Positions 1 to 8,902 are shown, counted from the first letter of the stretch. The stretch is DNA of 64,000 bases from Ectopseudomonas guguanensis (GCF_900104265.1 NZ_FNJJ01000013.1:62001-126000), one strand, 5' to 3'. A program made the numbers and translations. The notes: generated by a model not told the origin, from the letters alone.

Positions 1-1
1 G

Positions 2-340
2 ATCATCGAGCTGGGCGGCAACGATGGCCTGCGCGGCCAGCCTCCCGCGCAATTGCAACAGAATCTTGCGTCCATGGTCGAGAAGTCGCAGCAGGCAGGG
101 GCCAAGGTACTCATTTTGGGGATGCGCCTGCCCCCCAACTATGGTCAGCGTTACACCACAGCCTTCGCCCAGGTGTTCGCAGATGTTGCTAAGGCGAAAA
201 AGGTGCCGCTGGTGCCATTCTTCCTCGAGGGCGTCGGTGGCGTGCCGGGGATGATGCAGGCCGACGGCATTCATCCGACTCAGGCTGCGCAGGCGGTGTT
301 GCTGGATAACGTCTGGCCGACGCTCAAACCCTTGCTGTGA
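2..340 (+). CDS. tesA: Arylesterase / acyl-CoA thioesterase TesA, 3' part
   Basis: The reading frame is open from base 2, so the N-terminal half lies outside the window. The visible 112 residues are the end of an SGNH-hydrolase: the GNDG block comes first, and the DGIHPT block near the end carries the catalytic Asp and His; the nucleophile Ser of the GDSL block is missing because of the window edge. The family hydrolyses aryl esters and acyl thioesters in the periplasm of Pseudomonas. The following genes (small protein, L,D-transpeptidase, oprI) match the neighbourhood I recall for tesA in P. aeruginosa. Confidence 0.88.
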   Translation: MIELGGNDGLRGQPPAQLQQNLASMVEKSQQAGAKVLILGMRLPPNYGQRYTTAFAQVFADVAKAKKVPLVPFFLEGVGGVPGMMQADGIHPTQAAQAVLLDNVWPTLKPLL

Positions 341-431
341 ACACCGCTTTGCTGCGGGAAAACTGCACGGGCAGAGGCTTTTCCGCCTGAAGCCTTTCGG
401 CTAATGTGGCCGACCTGTCACGGAGCCCCAG

Positions 432-713
432 ATGCCGCGTCCCGCCTGGTCCCTTTATGCCTATCAACTGATCGAGCCGGATGAGCAGCTGGACCTGTTC
501 GCCTGTCGCGAGGTGCGCGTGCATCTGGTGGCTCGTCAGTTGCGCCTGGGTGGGCATGCCGATCGCACATTGTGTGGCGGTTTGTTACCGGCGCAGCCGC
601 GTTGGCGGGCGCTGGAAAAGGTCTGGCTGCGCGATCGCCGGCTCTGTCCTGACTGTCTGGCGACTTTCCAGGCGCAGCGTCAGGGCCTGTGCTCGAACTG
701 GGCGGATGGCTGA
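432..713 (+). CDS. Conserved hypothetical protein, 93 aa
   Basis: A 93-residue basic, soluble protein with no signal peptide or membrane segment. It has four cysteines (one near the N-terminus in FACRE, then TLCGG, RLCPDCLA with a CxxC-like spacing, and GLCSN near the end), which could hold a small metal site; this is a guess from spacing. A GGAG sequence sits just upstream of the ATG. It lies between tesA and the L,D-transpeptidase, a position that I recall being occupied by a short hypothetical gene in P. aeruginosa. I do not recognise a function. Confidence 0.6.
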   Translation: MPRPAWSLYAYQLIEPDEQLDLFACREVRVHLVARQLRLGGHADRTLCGGLLPAQPRWRALEKVWLRDRRLCPDCLATFQAQRQGLCSNWADG

Positions 714-784
714 GGTCTGCCCGGCCGTTTAACGGCGGTGTACAATCGCCGCAATATTCATTCAATTCTTCAAGGGACTCCCGG

Positions 785-1741
785 ATGTTGTCGCGCTTTT
801 CTGCGGTCAACCGCTGCCTGACTCTGGTCGCACTGTGCTCCAGTGCCGCAGTGCAGGCTCTCGAACTTCCATTGCCGCCGCCAGGCGAGGACGTGGTGGG
901 CCAGGTACAGGTGATCAAGGCCAAGTACGAGGACACCTTCGCCGATCTGGGAACGGCCAACGATCTCGGCTATCTGGAAATGGTCGCTGCCAATCCGGGC
1001 GTGGACCCCTGGCTGCCGGGCGAGGGCACCGAGATCATCCTGCCGACGCGCTACGTGCTGCCACCGGGCCCGCGTGAGGGCATCGTGATCAACCTGGCCG
1101 AGTACCGCATGTACTACTTCCCGAAAGGGCAGAACGTCGTGCATACCTATCCGCTGGGTATCGGTCGTGAAGGTTGGGGCTCGCCGCTGGGCGTCGGCCG
1201 CGTGACGCTGAAGACGCCGAATCCGGCCTGGTATCCGCCCAAGTCGATCCGTGAGGAGCACGCTGCCGACGGCGACATCCTGCCCACCGTGGTGCCGCCT
1301 GGCCCCGACAACCCACTGGGTCCGTACAAGATGACGCTGTCGTTCCCCGGCTATCTGATCCACGGGTCGAACAAGAAGTTCGGTATCGGCATGCGCGTCA
1401 GCCACGGCTGCTTCCGCATGCTCAACCACAACGTGCTGGAGCTGGCTGCCATGGTCCCGGTGGGCACGCCGGTGCGCATCATCAACGAGCCGTACAAGTT
1501 CGGTGTCAGTGCCGGCAAGATCTATCTGGAAGCACATGCGCCGCTGGATGACGAGGGCGATCCGTCCGTGGTCGACAAGCACACCGCAGTGATCAACGCC
1601 TTGCTCAAGCGCGACGAACTCAGCGGCCTGCGCCTGGATTGGGAAATGGTGCGCGAGGTGGTGGCTTCCGAAGACGGCATGCCGGTGCCCATCGCCACCC
1701 AGGCCGAGAGCGTGGTCGCCAGCAGCGACAATCCGTTCTGA
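785..1741 (+). CDS. Periplasmic L,D-transpeptidase (YkuD family)
   Basis: 318 residues from the ATG at 785, chosen because AAGGGA lies 8 bases upstream and the protein then starts with a signal peptide (hydrophobic stretch ending near VQALE). A LysM-like stretch follows (residues about 35-90, ending in EIILPTRYVLP), then the YkuD domain with HGSNKKFG and the SHGCFRM catalytic motif; the nucleophile is Cys209. Such enzymes make 3-3 crosslinks or attach Lpp-type lipoproteins to peptidoglycan. The convergent neighbour is oprI, whose product ends in a lysine, so anchoring of OprI to peptidoglycan is a reasonable inference but not shown by sequence. Confidence 0.9.
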   Translation: MLSRFSAVNRCLTLVALCSSAAVQALELPLPPPGEDVVGQVQVIKAKYEDTFADLGTANDLGYLEMVAANPGVDPWLPGEGTEIILPTRYVLPPGPREGIVINLAEYRMYYFPKGQNVVHTYPLGIGREGWGSPLGVGRVTLKTPNPAWYPPKSIREEHAADGDILPTVVPPGPDNPLGPYKMTLSFPGYLIHGSNKKFGIGMRVSHGCFRMLNHNVLELAAMVPVGTPVRIINEPYKFGVSAGKIYLEAHAPLDDEGDPSVVDKHTAVINALLKRDELSGLRLDWEMVREVVASEDGMPVPIATQAESVVASSDNPF

Positions 1742-1757
1742 TCTTCAAGTTGTCCAG

Positions 1758-1791
1758 AAACCCGCCCGCATTCGCGCCGGCGGGTTTTTTA
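1758..1791 (+). terminator. Intrinsic terminator after the L,D-transpeptidase
   Basis: Stem AAACCCGCC / GGCGGGTTT with a 12-base loop, followed by a run of T, 17 bases after the stop codon. Confidence 0.85.
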
Positions 1792-1831
1792 TTGCCGCCA
1801 TGCCGTGGACATGGCATGGGTTGCAGGCAAC

Positions 1832-1865
1832 AAAAAAGCCGCACCAGTTGCCTGGGGCGGCTTTC
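1832..1865 (-). terminator. Intrinsic terminator of oprI
   Basis: On the minus strand a GC-rich stem (AAAGCCGC paired with GCGGCTTT on the plus strand) is followed by six T, 18 bases after the oprI stop. Confidence 0.85.
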
Positions 1866-1883
1866 GGAAAAACGAGTCGCAGA

Positions 1884-2135
1884 TTACTTGCGGCTGGCTT
1901 TTTCCAGCATGCGCAGAGCACGCTCGTTGGCTTCGTCAGCGGTCTGCTGAGCTTTCTGAGCAGCAGCCAGGGCTTCATCAGCCTTGCGGTAGGCTTCGTC
2001 GGCACGGGCTTGAGCGCGAGCAGCTGCGTCTTCGGTAGCAGTCAGACGAGCTTCGGTTTCTTTGGACATGCTGCTGCAACCGGTAGCCAGAACTGCGGCC
2101 AGAGCCAGAGCAGAGAATTTCAGAACGTTGTTCAT
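1884..2135 (-). CDS. oprI: Major outer membrane lipoprotein OprI
   Basis: 83 residues. The signal peptide ends in a lipobox (LATGC), so Cys20 becomes the lipidated N-terminus. The rest is a low-complexity Ala-rich helix with heptad spacing typical of the trimeric Lpp/OprI coiled coil, and the C-terminus is ASRK, giving the terminal Lys that can be joined to peptidoglycan. This is the abundant murein lipoprotein that tethers the outer membrane. AAGGGG precedes the ATG. Length and sequence are those expected for Pseudomonas OprI. Confidence 0.96.
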   Translation of the reverse strand: MNNVLKFSALALAAVLATGCSSMSKETEARLTATEDAAARAQARADEAYRKADEALAAAQKAQQTADEANERALRMLEKASRK

Positions 2136-2405
2136 CGTGTTCCCCTTGAGGTGGAGTTTTCCATAAAAAGCAATTCCCCAACTGCGGGAAATTAGCCGGC
2201 GTACATACTACCTATTACTTTTAGTAAGTAAACGGAGCGAAGGCAAGAGTTGCAATTTTTTTTTCATGTGGCAGGGCGCTAAGGCCTACGGGCTGCGGGG
2301 GTTGGCTAAAAAATAGTCAGTTACGCAATCCATACAGCAGGACGCTTGTGCGAACTGTTATAAGTGTCCTGGCTTGCAACTAAAACAATAAAGAGGGGAA
2401 TGCGG

Positions 2406-3779
2406 ATGCTTGGCAATTTGGGGCTCTTGCTGGGGCTGGCGCTACTTATCTTCATGGCGCTGCGTGGGGTGAACATCTTCATCGCGGCATTGCTTTGTTC
2501 GATTCTGGTGGCGCTTACCAATGGTGTCGCCGTACCTCGCGCATTGCTCGAGCACTTTCCATTCGGCCCATTGGGTGCATTCACCTTCGCCGGCAAGTTT
2601 TTCGTGCTGTTTCTCTGCGGTGCGATCTTCGGCAAGGTCATGGCGGCGAGTCAGGCCGCAGGCAGTATCGCCCAGGCCATTACCCGTGGATTGGGTACGC
2701 AGCGCACGCTGTGGGTGGCGATGCTGGTTTGCGCTGTGCTGACCTACGGTGGCGTGGTGGTCTTCGTGGTGATCTTCACCATGTATCCACTGGGTATCAC
2801 GCTGATGCGCGAGGCCAATCTGCCCAAGCGCCTGTTCTGTGCCGCCACGGCGCTTGGTGCCGGCACCTTCACCATGACGGCGCTGCCTGGCTCGCCTTCG
2901 ATTCACAACGTGATCGCCGCCAGTGCGCTGGGCACCGACCTGTTCGCCGGGGCCTGGATCGGGCTGTTCGCCTCCCTGGTGATGATCGTCCTCGGTATGG
3001 CTTATCTGCAGCGCGAGTGGCGTCTGGCGCGTGAGCGCGGCGAGGGCTTCGAGCCCAACGCCCAGGACGAGCGTATGCAGCAATTGGCCGGCGCCCCGGG
3101 AAGCGGGCCGCACTGGGGGCTGGCGCTGGTGCCGATCGTCGTGGTGCTGGGGATCATCCTGCTGCCGCGCCTGCTTGCCCTGTCCGGTGCGGTCGTGCCG
3201 GGCGAGGGGGCGCTGGGTGGGCTTCTGGCCTTCAGTCAGGCGCAGCCGATCCTCTGGCCCAGCCTGGCCCTGGTCATCGCCACGGGGGTGGCTGTGCTGA
3301 TGTTCCCGGCCTTGCGTCGCAATACCGTGGCTTTGCTGGGGCAGGGGGCGGACGACTCGATCATGCCGCTGCTCAATACGGCGGCGGTGATCGGCTTCGG
3401 CGGGGTCGTCACCCAGACCGCAGGTTTCGCCCAGTTCGCCCAGTGGATACTGGCGGTGGACCTGCCGCCGCTGCTCTCGGTGTTCGCCTCGGTCAGCGTG
3501 GTGTCGGGGATCGTCGGCTCGTCCTCCGGTGGCTTGCAGATATTCATGCAGACGCTGGCGCCCCGTTACCTGGAGATGGGTGTGGAGCCCGAGGTGCTGC
3601 ATCGTATCGCCAACATCACCGCTGGCGGTCTGGATTCGTTGCCGCACTGCGGCGCGGTGATCGCGATGCTGATGATCATGGGGCTGACGCACAAGCAGGC
3701 GTACAAGGACATCTTCGTCATCACCGTGCTGATACCGGTGATTGCAGCGTTGCTCTGCATCGCGCTGTTGAGCTTCTGA
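2406..3779 (+). CDS. GntP-family H+ symporter (gluconate/organic acid type)
   Basis: 457 residues and 12 or more hydrophobic segments, with no signal peptide apart from the first membrane helix. The ATG at 2406 was chosen over in-frame ATGs at 2364 and 2400 because AGAGGGG ends 7 bases before it. Family features include the motif LPGSPSIHNVIAA in the middle and the GLDSLPHCGAVIAML block near the C-terminus, both typical of GntP-type permeases of the ion transporter superfamily. The substrate cannot be told; gluconate, D-glycerate, citrate or hydroxybutyrate transporters share the fold. It stands alone, divergent from oprI, with no catabolic gene beside it. Confidence 0.8.
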   Translation: MLGNLGLLLGLALLIFMALRGVNIFIAALLCSILVALTNGVAVPRALLEHFPFGPLGAFTFAGKFFVLFLCGAIFGKVMAASQAAGSIAQAITRGLGTQRTLWVAMLVCAVLTYGGVVVFVVIFTMYPLGITLMREANLPKRLFCAATALGAGTFTMTALPGSPSIHNVIAASALGTDLFAGAWIGLFASLVMIVLGMAYLQREWRLARERGEGFEPNAQDERMQQLAGAPGSGPHWGLALVPIVVVLGIILLPRLLALSGAVVPGEGALGGLLAFSQAQPILWPSLALVIATGVAVLMFPALRRNTVALLGQGADDSIMPLLNTAAVIGFGGVVTQTAGFAQFAQWILAVDLPPLLSVFASVSVVSGIVGSSSGGLQIFMQTLAPRYLEMGVEPEVLHRIANITAGGLDSLPHCGAVIAMLMIMGLTHKQAYKDIFVITVLIPVIAALLCIALLSF

Positions 3780-3924
3780 TTGCTCGTGGCTGGGTCGACC
3801 TGCGCCTGATAAGCTTGGTCAATTACACGGGCGCAAGCAGGATATGAAGTTTGCGCTTTTGCCCAGGCAGCGGTATGAAGTCAAAGCGGATGCGCCGCTA
3901 ACGGTTGCGGCTAGAGGAGAGAAG

Positions 3925-4197
3925 ATGAGCGAGGGGTTGTCCATTCATCATGACCAGGCGAGTCACCAGTTCGTGACCACGGTCAACGGTGATCGTGCCT
4001 ATCTGGCCTACATGGATCTGGGCAAGCAGACGCTGGACATCTATCGCACCTTCGTACCCAACGCCCTGCGTGGCCGCGGCATTGCCGCGGCCTTGACCGA
4101 GCATGCTCTGCGGTATGCAGAGGGCAATGGGTACACGGTGATTCCATCGTGCTCCTACGTCGAGCGCTATATGGAGCGGCGTTCGCGGCACCAGTAG
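3925..4197 (+). CDS. GNAT-like N-acetyltransferase (YjdJ type)
   Basis: 90 residues from the ATG at 3925; AGAGGAGAG is 5 bases upstream, which makes this start far better than the in-frame ATG at 3844. The fold signature is visible: a beta strand with AYLAYMDLG, then TFVPNALRGRGIAAALTEHALRYA, in which RGRGIA is the acetyl-CoA pyrophosphate-binding loop, and the closing CSYVERYMERR. These are short stand-alone Gcn5-related domains whose substrates are mostly unknown. Monocistronic. Confidence 0.8.
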   Translation: MSEGLSIHHDQASHQFVTTVNGDRAYLAYMDLGKQTLDIYRTFVPNALRGRGIAAALTEHALRYAEGNGYTVIPSCSYVERYMERRSRHQ

Positions 4198-4210
4198 GAC
4201 TGCTCGGAGC

Positions 4211-4233
4211 GGTGGGCTGAAACCCACCCTACG
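4211..4233. repeat. Short palindromic repeat, family A
   Basis: GGTGGGCTGAAACCCACC followed by CTACG. The same unit with one base changed occurs at 28878-28900 and 43382-43404. It is an intergenic REP-like element. Confidence 0.7.
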
Positions 4234-4247
4234 TGTGAATGCGGATA

Positions 4248-4278
4248 TGAAAACGCCGGGCGATGCCCGGCGTTTTCA
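4248..4278. terminator. Bidirectional terminator between acetyltransferase and DAHP synthase
   Basis: TGAAAACGCCGGGC / GCCCGGCGTTTTCA is a near perfect stem with T runs on both strands, sitting between two convergent genes. Confidence 0.9.
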
Positions 4279-4293
4279 TTGGTGCAGTCTCGG

Positions 4294-5382
4294 TCAGCCG
4301 CGTTGACGCTTGGGCAGTACATCCCTGAGCTTGGCGTGCATGCTGCGCAGACTCTTCTCGGTGGTGTCCCAGTCGATGCAGGCATCGGTGATGGAGACGC
4401 CGTACTTGAGGTCGCACAGGTTCTTCGGGATCGACTGGTTGCCCCAGCCCAGGTGGCTCTCGACCATCAGACCGACGATGGAGTTGTTGCCTTCCAGAAT
4501 CTGGTTGGCCACGTTCTCCAGCACCAGCGGCTGCAGGGCTGGGTCCTTGTTGGAGTTGGCATGGCTGCAGTCGACCATGATATTCGGACGGATGCCGGCT
4601 TTGGTCAGTTCCTGCTCACAAATGGCCACGCTGACCGAATCGTAGTTGGGTTTACCGTTGCCGCCGCGAAGTACCACATGGCCGTAGGCGTTGCCCTTGG
4701 TGGTGACGATGGACACGCCGCCTTCCTGGTTGATACCGAGGAAGCGGTGCGGGCTGGAAACCGACTGCAGCGCATTGATCGCCACGGTCAGGCCGCCATC
4801 GGTGCCGTTCTTGAAGCCGACGGCCGAGGACAGGCCCGAGGCCATTTCGCGGTGGGTCTGGGATTCGGTGGTACGCGCGCCGATGGCTGACCAGCTGATC
4901 AGGTCCTGCAGGTACTGCGGGGAAATCGGGTCGAGCGCTTCGGTGGCGGTGGGCAGGCCCATCTCTGCCAGGTCGCGCAGCAGCTGGCGGCCGATGTGCA
5001 GGCCATCCTGGATCTTGAACGAGTCGTCCAGATACGGATCGTTGATCAGGCCTTTCCAGCCGACCGTGGTACGCGGCTTCTCGAAATACACGCGCATGAC
5101 CAGAAACAGCGTGTCGGACAGCTCGGCAGCCAGCACCTTGAGGCGCTCGGCGTACTCGTGAGCGGCCTTGATGTCATGGATGGAGCAGGGGCCGACGACC
5201 ACGAACAGGCGATGATCCTTGCCGTCGAGGATGTCGCGTACCACCTGACGACCATGGGCGACGGTCTTCAGCGCGGCATCGGTGAGGGGGATTTCGCGTT
5301 TGAGCTGATCGGGGGTGATCAGGGTTTCGTTGGAGGCGACGTTGAGGTCGTCGATCGGTAAATCAGCCATCGTGCTATTCAT
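4294..5382 (-). CDS. aroF: 3-deoxy-7-phosphoheptulonate (DAHP) synthase, class I
   Basis: 362 residues. It condenses phosphoenolpyruvate and erythrose 4-phosphate, the first step of the shikimate pathway. Class I features are visible: VVGPCSIHD (substrate and metal site Cys), MRVYFEKPRTTVGWKG (PEP and E4P binding), VMVDCSHANSNKD and GVSITDACIDW near the end. Length is that of the E. coli AroF/G/H type. The N-terminal 60 residues would carry aromatic feedback control, but I cannot tell which amino acid inhibits it, so the isozyme name is uncertain. No strong ribosome site precedes either ATG (5382 or 5370). Confidence 0.92.
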   Translation of the reverse strand: MNSTMADLPIDDLNVASNETLITPDQLKREIPLTDAALKTVAHGRQVVRDILDGKDHRLFVVVGPCSIHDIKAAHEYAERLKVLAAELSDTLFLVMRVYFEKPRTTVGWKGLINDPYLDDSFKIQDGLHIGRQLLRDLAEMGLPTATEALDPISPQYLQDLISWSAIGARTTESQTHREMASGLSSAVGFKNGTDGGLTVAINALQSVSSPHRFLGINQEGGVSIVTTKGNAYGHVVLRGGNGKPNYDSVSVAICEQELTKAGIRPNIMVDCSHANSNKDPALQPLVLENVANQILEGNNSIVGLMVESHLGWGNQSIPKNLCDLKYGVSITDACIDWDTTEKSLRSMHAKLRDVLPKRQRG

Positions 5383-5573
5383 CGGGTCAGGTCGTCAGGT
5401 CACGGGTGCCGGCCGCCAGCGATCCCCTATGGCGGTGCACAGCTAGTTGGCGCAGGGGGGAGCCGAACCTTAGCGCGTACCGGGCTGCGCGACAATGGGC
5501 GTTAAGTTCAATGGGCCTCATAGTTTGGCCGCATGAGGTAGCGGATGACCGGCTGAGGGGGGCTGTGCTGCCT

Positions 5574-5987
5574 TCAGGCGAGATAGGGAAACTCGGCGGC
5601 ATGCTTGGCGATCCAGTCCCGGGCGCATTGCTCGATGGCCATGGGCTGACCTGATTGCTGTTCCAGCTGCTGTCGGTAATGCTGGATCTGGCAGACCTGC
5701 TCGACCATGCGCGCGCGAAACAGGGTGTCCTCGTCGATGAAGGCAATGCCCACCAGATAGCCGTTTTCCTGGCGCCGGCACCAGGCCACGACACCCGGAT
5801 AACGCGCCTGATCGCCCAGCAGCGGAATGCGCAGTTCGACCGAGGTACCGCGGCGAAAGCCGCGCAACGAGTTGCATGCAACCCCGCCCAGGCTGATATT
5901 GTTCAGCCGTTGCCGAGGCACGCAGGCCTGTCTGCGCAGGACCAGTTCCACCGGCATATCGCTTGGATGACGCAGAAACTTACGCAT
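5574..5987 (-). CDS. PilZ-domain protein
   Basis: 137 residues from the ATG at 5987 (AAGG about 9 bases upstream). PilZ domains bind cyclic di-GMP: the N-terminal RHPSDMPVEL region holds part of the arginine motif and NISLGGVACNS is the second (D/N)xSxxG motif. The last 45 residues are a helical tail. The first arginine motif (RxxxR) is reduced here to R-H-P near the N-terminus and RRQACVPRQR further on, so c-di-GMP binding is likely but not certain. Its ATG overlaps that of the divergent thioredoxin-like gene. Confidence 0.75.
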   Translation of the reverse strand: MRKFLRHPSDMPVELVLRRQACVPRQRLNNISLGGVACNSLRGFRRGTSVELRIPLLGDQARYPGVVAWCRRQENGYLVGIAFIDEDTLFRARMVEQVCQIQHYRQQLEQQSGQPMAIEQCARDWIAKHAAEFPYLA

Positions 5988-6372
5988 GAACACCGACCTT
6001 GAATGCAGGCAAACTGACATCAGTGAATTCAGTATAGCGACGCAGCTGGAATTGACCGACCTGAATGCCGACCGCCGCCTGCTCGATCTTCCCGGCACCT
6101 CGCTACTGGTGTTCACAAGCACGGGCTGTGCCAGCTGCCGCTGGGCGCGCCGGAGCCTGCCTGGCATGCCGCTTCCGCTCGAGCGCCTGTGCTGGATCGA
6201 TGCCGGGCACAACGCCGGTTTGGTGGCGCGTTACGAGGTCTTTCACCTGCCCGCGCTGTTTCTGGTCAAGGACGGTCATTTCCTTGGCGCATTGCAGGTG
6301 CGCCTTACCCATTCCGATCTGCTAGCCGCCATCGGCGAAGCCCTGCTTCGCCCGGCTGAGGAGCTTCCCTGA
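5986..6372 (+). CDS. Thioredoxin-like protein with CASC motif
   Basis: Up to 128 residues. A compact thioredoxin fold: LLVFTSTGCASCRWARR gives the CxxC redox pair, ...DAGHNAGLVARYEVFHLPALFLVKDG holds the cis-Pro loop (HLPALFL). No signal peptide, so cytoplasmic. The start is doubtful: the ATG at 5986 overlaps the divergent PilZ start codon and has no ribosome site, so a downstream TTG (about 6052) may be used. The stop overlaps the ATG of the next gene (TGATG), so it is translationally coupled to it. Confidence 0.7.
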   Translation: MNTDLECRQTDISEFSIATQLELTDLNADRRLLDLPGTSLLVFTSTGCASCRWARRSLPGMPLPLERLCWIDAGHNAGLVARYEVFHLPALFLVKDGHFLGALQVRLTHSDLLAAIGEALLRPAEELP

Positions 6373-7328
6373 TGTCGCAACCCCCCGCGCCGCGTATCGG
6401 CATCATCGGCACTGGTGCCATTGGCGGTTTCTACGGCATGTTGCTGGCACGTGCCGGCCATGACGTGCACTTTCTGCTGCGCAGCGAGTACCCGGCCGTC
6501 GTCGAGCATGGCCTGCAACTGAACAGCGCCGTACACGGCGCCCTGCATCTGGCGCCGGTGCAGGCCTATCGCGATATCGACGACATGCCGCAATGTGACT
6601 GGCTGCTGGTGGGCGCCAAGACCACGGCCAATGCCGAGCTGGCGCCGCTGATCGCCCGGGCAACAGCGCCTGGAGCCAGGGTGGTGCTGCTACAGAACGG
6701 TCTGGCCGTGGAAGACGAGTTGCGTCCGCTGCTGAATGACGACCTGCATCTGCTCGGCGGGCTCTGCTACATCTGTGTTCACCGCAGTGCGCCGGGCGTG
6801 ATCGAGCACCAGGCGCTGGGGGCGATCAACCTGGCCTATCACTCCGGTCCGTTGCACGATGATGAAGCGCGCCTGGCGCTGGCCGAGCAGGGCGCGGGTC
6901 TGCTGCGCAGTGCCGGTCTGGACTCGGCGGCGATGCGCGATCTGGCGCAGACGCGCTGGCAGAAGCTGGTGTGGAACATCCCGTACAACGGCCTGTCGGT
7001 GCTGCTCGATGCCGATACGCGGCGCCTGATGGGGAATGCCGACAGCCGGGCGCTGATCGCCGACATGATGCAGGAAGTGGTACGGGCCGCTCAGGCACTG
7101 GGGTATGCGATGCCGGAAAACTATGCGGACAAACTGCTCGCGGCGACCCAGCGCATGCCCGATTACCTGCCAAGCATGTACCACGATTTTGCCCAGGGGC
7201 GGCCGGCCGAACTGCACGCCATCTATGAAGCGCCGCTGGCGGCTGCCGATGCAGCGGGTTTCGATATGCCCAAGGTGCGTGCGCTGTATCAGGCGCTGCG
7301 TTTCATTCAGGCTCGCCGGGAGGCCTAA
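6372..7328 (+). CDS. 2-dehydropantoate 2-reductase family protein (PanE/ApbA-like)
   Basis: 318 residues. The N-terminal Rossmann fold begins with IGIIGTGAIGGFYG (GxGxxG), followed by the ketopantoate reductase motif VGAKTTAN and the central LVGAKT...LLQNGL; the C-terminal helical domain carries KLVWNIPYNGLSVLL, the conserved Lys and Asn of the active site. It would reduce a 2-keto acid with NADPH, ketopantoate being the classic substrate. Pseudomonas genomes usually contain several paralogs and this one is not in a pantothenate operon, so the substrate is open. Overlaps the thioredoxin-like gene by one base. Confidence 0.82.
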   Translation: MSQPPAPRIGIIGTGAIGGFYGMLLARAGHDVHFLLRSEYPAVVEHGLQLNSAVHGALHLAPVQAYRDIDDMPQCDWLLVGAKTTANAELAPLIARATAPGARVVLLQNGLAVEDELRPLLNDDLHLLGGLCYICVHRSAPGVIEHQALGAINLAYHSGPLHDDEARLALAEQGAGLLRSAGLDSAAMRDLAQTRWQKLVWNIPYNGLSVLLDADTRRLMGNADSRALIADMMQEVVRAAQALGYAMPENYADKLLAATQRMPDYLPSMYHDFAQGRPAELHAIYEAPLAAADAAGFDMPKVRALYQALRFIQARREA

Positions 7329-7330
7329 GC

Positions 7331-8236
7331 ATGGGCAAGGGGCTGGGGGACAAATTGGTGCTGGCGATTTCCTCGCGGGCACTGTTCGATCTGAGCGAGA
7401 GTCACCAGATCTACGAGAGCGAAGGGGTGGAAGCCTACCGCCGCTATCAGATCGAGCATGAGGACGAGGTGCTGATGCCGGGCGATGCCTTCCCGCTGGT
7501 GGAGAAGCTGCTCGGCTTGAACACTCGGCTCAGTGAACAGCGCGTCGAGGTCATTCTGGTGTCGCGCAACAGCGCCGATACCGGTTTGCGTGCATTCAAC
7601 TCGATCCAGCATTACGGCCTCGGCATTTCCCGCGCCGCCTTCGTCGGCGGTCGCAGCCCCGATCCCTATCTGGCGGCCTTTGGTTGCCATCTGTTCCTGT
7701 CGACCCATGCCGACGACGTGCGCAATGCACTGAAAGCCGGCTTCGGCGCGGCCACCCTGCTTTCCGGTGGTACCCGGCGGGCCAGCAGCAACGAGCTGCG
7801 CATCGCCTTCGATGGCGATGCCGTGCTGTTCTCCGACGACTCCGAACGTGTCTATCAGAGTGGCGGCCTCAACGCCTTTCAGGATCATGAGCGCGAATCT
7901 GCCCGGCAAGCCTTGCCAGGTGGCCCGTTCAAGCCGTTTCTCGCCGCGCTGCATGCGTTGCAGCAGGAGTTTCCCGAAGCCGAATGCCCGATCCGGACGG
8001 CGCTGGTCACTGCGCGCTCGGCGCCGGCGCACGAGCGGGTGATCCGTACGCTGCGTGAGTGGAACATCCGCCTGGACGAATCCTTCTTCCTTGGCGGGCT
8101 GGACAAGTCGGCGGTGCTGGAAGCCTTCGCCGCCGACGTGTTCTTCGACGACCAGACCGGGCACTGCGAAAGAGCGCGCCAGGTGGTGGCGACCGGCCAT
8201 GTGCCGCATGGCGTCAGCAACGAGTTGCTGCCCTGA
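7331..8236 (+). CDS. 5'-nucleotidase (cytosolic, PF06189 type)
   Basis: 301 residues, preceded by GGGAGG. The protein matches the bacterial homologs of cytosolic 5'-nucleotidase: ISSRALFDLSESHQIYE near the N-terminus, VSRNSADTGLRAFNSI and HLFLSTHADDV, then IAFDGDAVLFSDDSE, the HAD-like DxD acid motif, and FFDDQTGHCERA at the end. It removes phosphate from nucleoside 5'-monophosphates in the cytoplasm. Two bases separate it from the ketopantoate-reductase-like gene, so both and the thioredoxin-like gene form one operon. Confidence 0.88.
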   Translation: MGKGLGDKLVLAISSRALFDLSESHQIYESEGVEAYRRYQIEHEDEVLMPGDAFPLVEKLLGLNTRLSEQRVEVILVSRNSADTGLRAFNSIQHYGLGISRAAFVGGRSPDPYLAAFGCHLFLSTHADDVRNALKAGFGAATLLSGGTRRASSNELRIAFDGDAVLFSDDSERVYQSGGLNAFQDHERESARQALPGGPFKPFLAALHALQQEFPEAECPIRTALVTARSAPAHERVIRTLREWNIRLDESFFLGGLDKSAVLEAFAADVFFDDQTGHCERARQVVATGHVPHGVSNELLP

Positions 8237-8364
8237 ACTCGGCGCGCGCAGGCGTGCGCGTGCCTGCATATAGCCATTCGTCCTAAATAACGTCGCCGAT
8301 CTTGCTTTGTCTGATGCGCTGCTAAGCTCATTCAAGGGCCTGTGCCAGCAGTCGAGGAGGCCGC

Positions 8365-8865
8365 GTGATCCGCTCGATACTTTATGCCACCGATCTGGGG
8401 CTCTACGCCTCCTACGTCCTGCAGCACGCCCTCGCACTGAGCCGCAGCTTCAAGGCCGATCTGTACGTGGTGCACGCGGTGGAGCCCATGGGGTTGTTCG
8501 CCGAATCCGTGCTGCAGACCTACCTGGACGAAGATACCCTCGCCGAGCTGCGCAGCAATGGGCTCAATACCGTCATGGCCAGTATCGAGCAGCGCGTACT
8601 GGAGGGCTTTCGCGACGAGCTGGGCGACGGTCAGCAGGACCTTCAACTGATCAGCGCGGTGCGTGTGCTGCAGGGAGATCCGCCTGCGGTGATTCTCGAA
8701 GAGGCGCAGAAACTTGGGGTGGATCTGCTGGTCGTAGGCAGTCACAGCCATGGCACGGACCTGACCGTACCGCTGGGGCGTACGGCCGCGCGTATCGTGC
8801 AGTTGTCGGAGGCACCGGTGTATCTGGTGCCCATGCTGCAGCATCGTGGACACGGGGAACTGTGA
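8365..8865 (+). CDS. Universal stress protein (UspA family)
   Basis: 166 residues from a GTG with GAGGAGG 4 bases before it. A single Usp domain: IRSILYATDLG at the N-terminus and, near the C-terminus, the ATP-binding motif G-2x-G-9x-G-S/T seen in VVGSHSHGTDLTVPLGRTAARIV. This suggests an ATP-binding Usp rather than a UspA-type non-binder. Single gene between the nucleotidase and cysB. Confidence 0.88.
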   Translation: MIRSILYATDLGLYASYVLQHALALSRSFKADLYVVHAVEPMGLFAESVLQTYLDEDTLAELRSNGLNTVMASIEQRVLEGFRDELGDGQQDLQLISAVRVLQGDPPAVILEEAQKLGVDLLVVGSHSHGTDLTVPLGRTAARIVQLSEAPVYLVPMLQHRGHGEL

Positions 8866-8902
8866 AGGACGGAGGTGTAAAAAAGTTCTATGCTGTTCGA
8901 TT

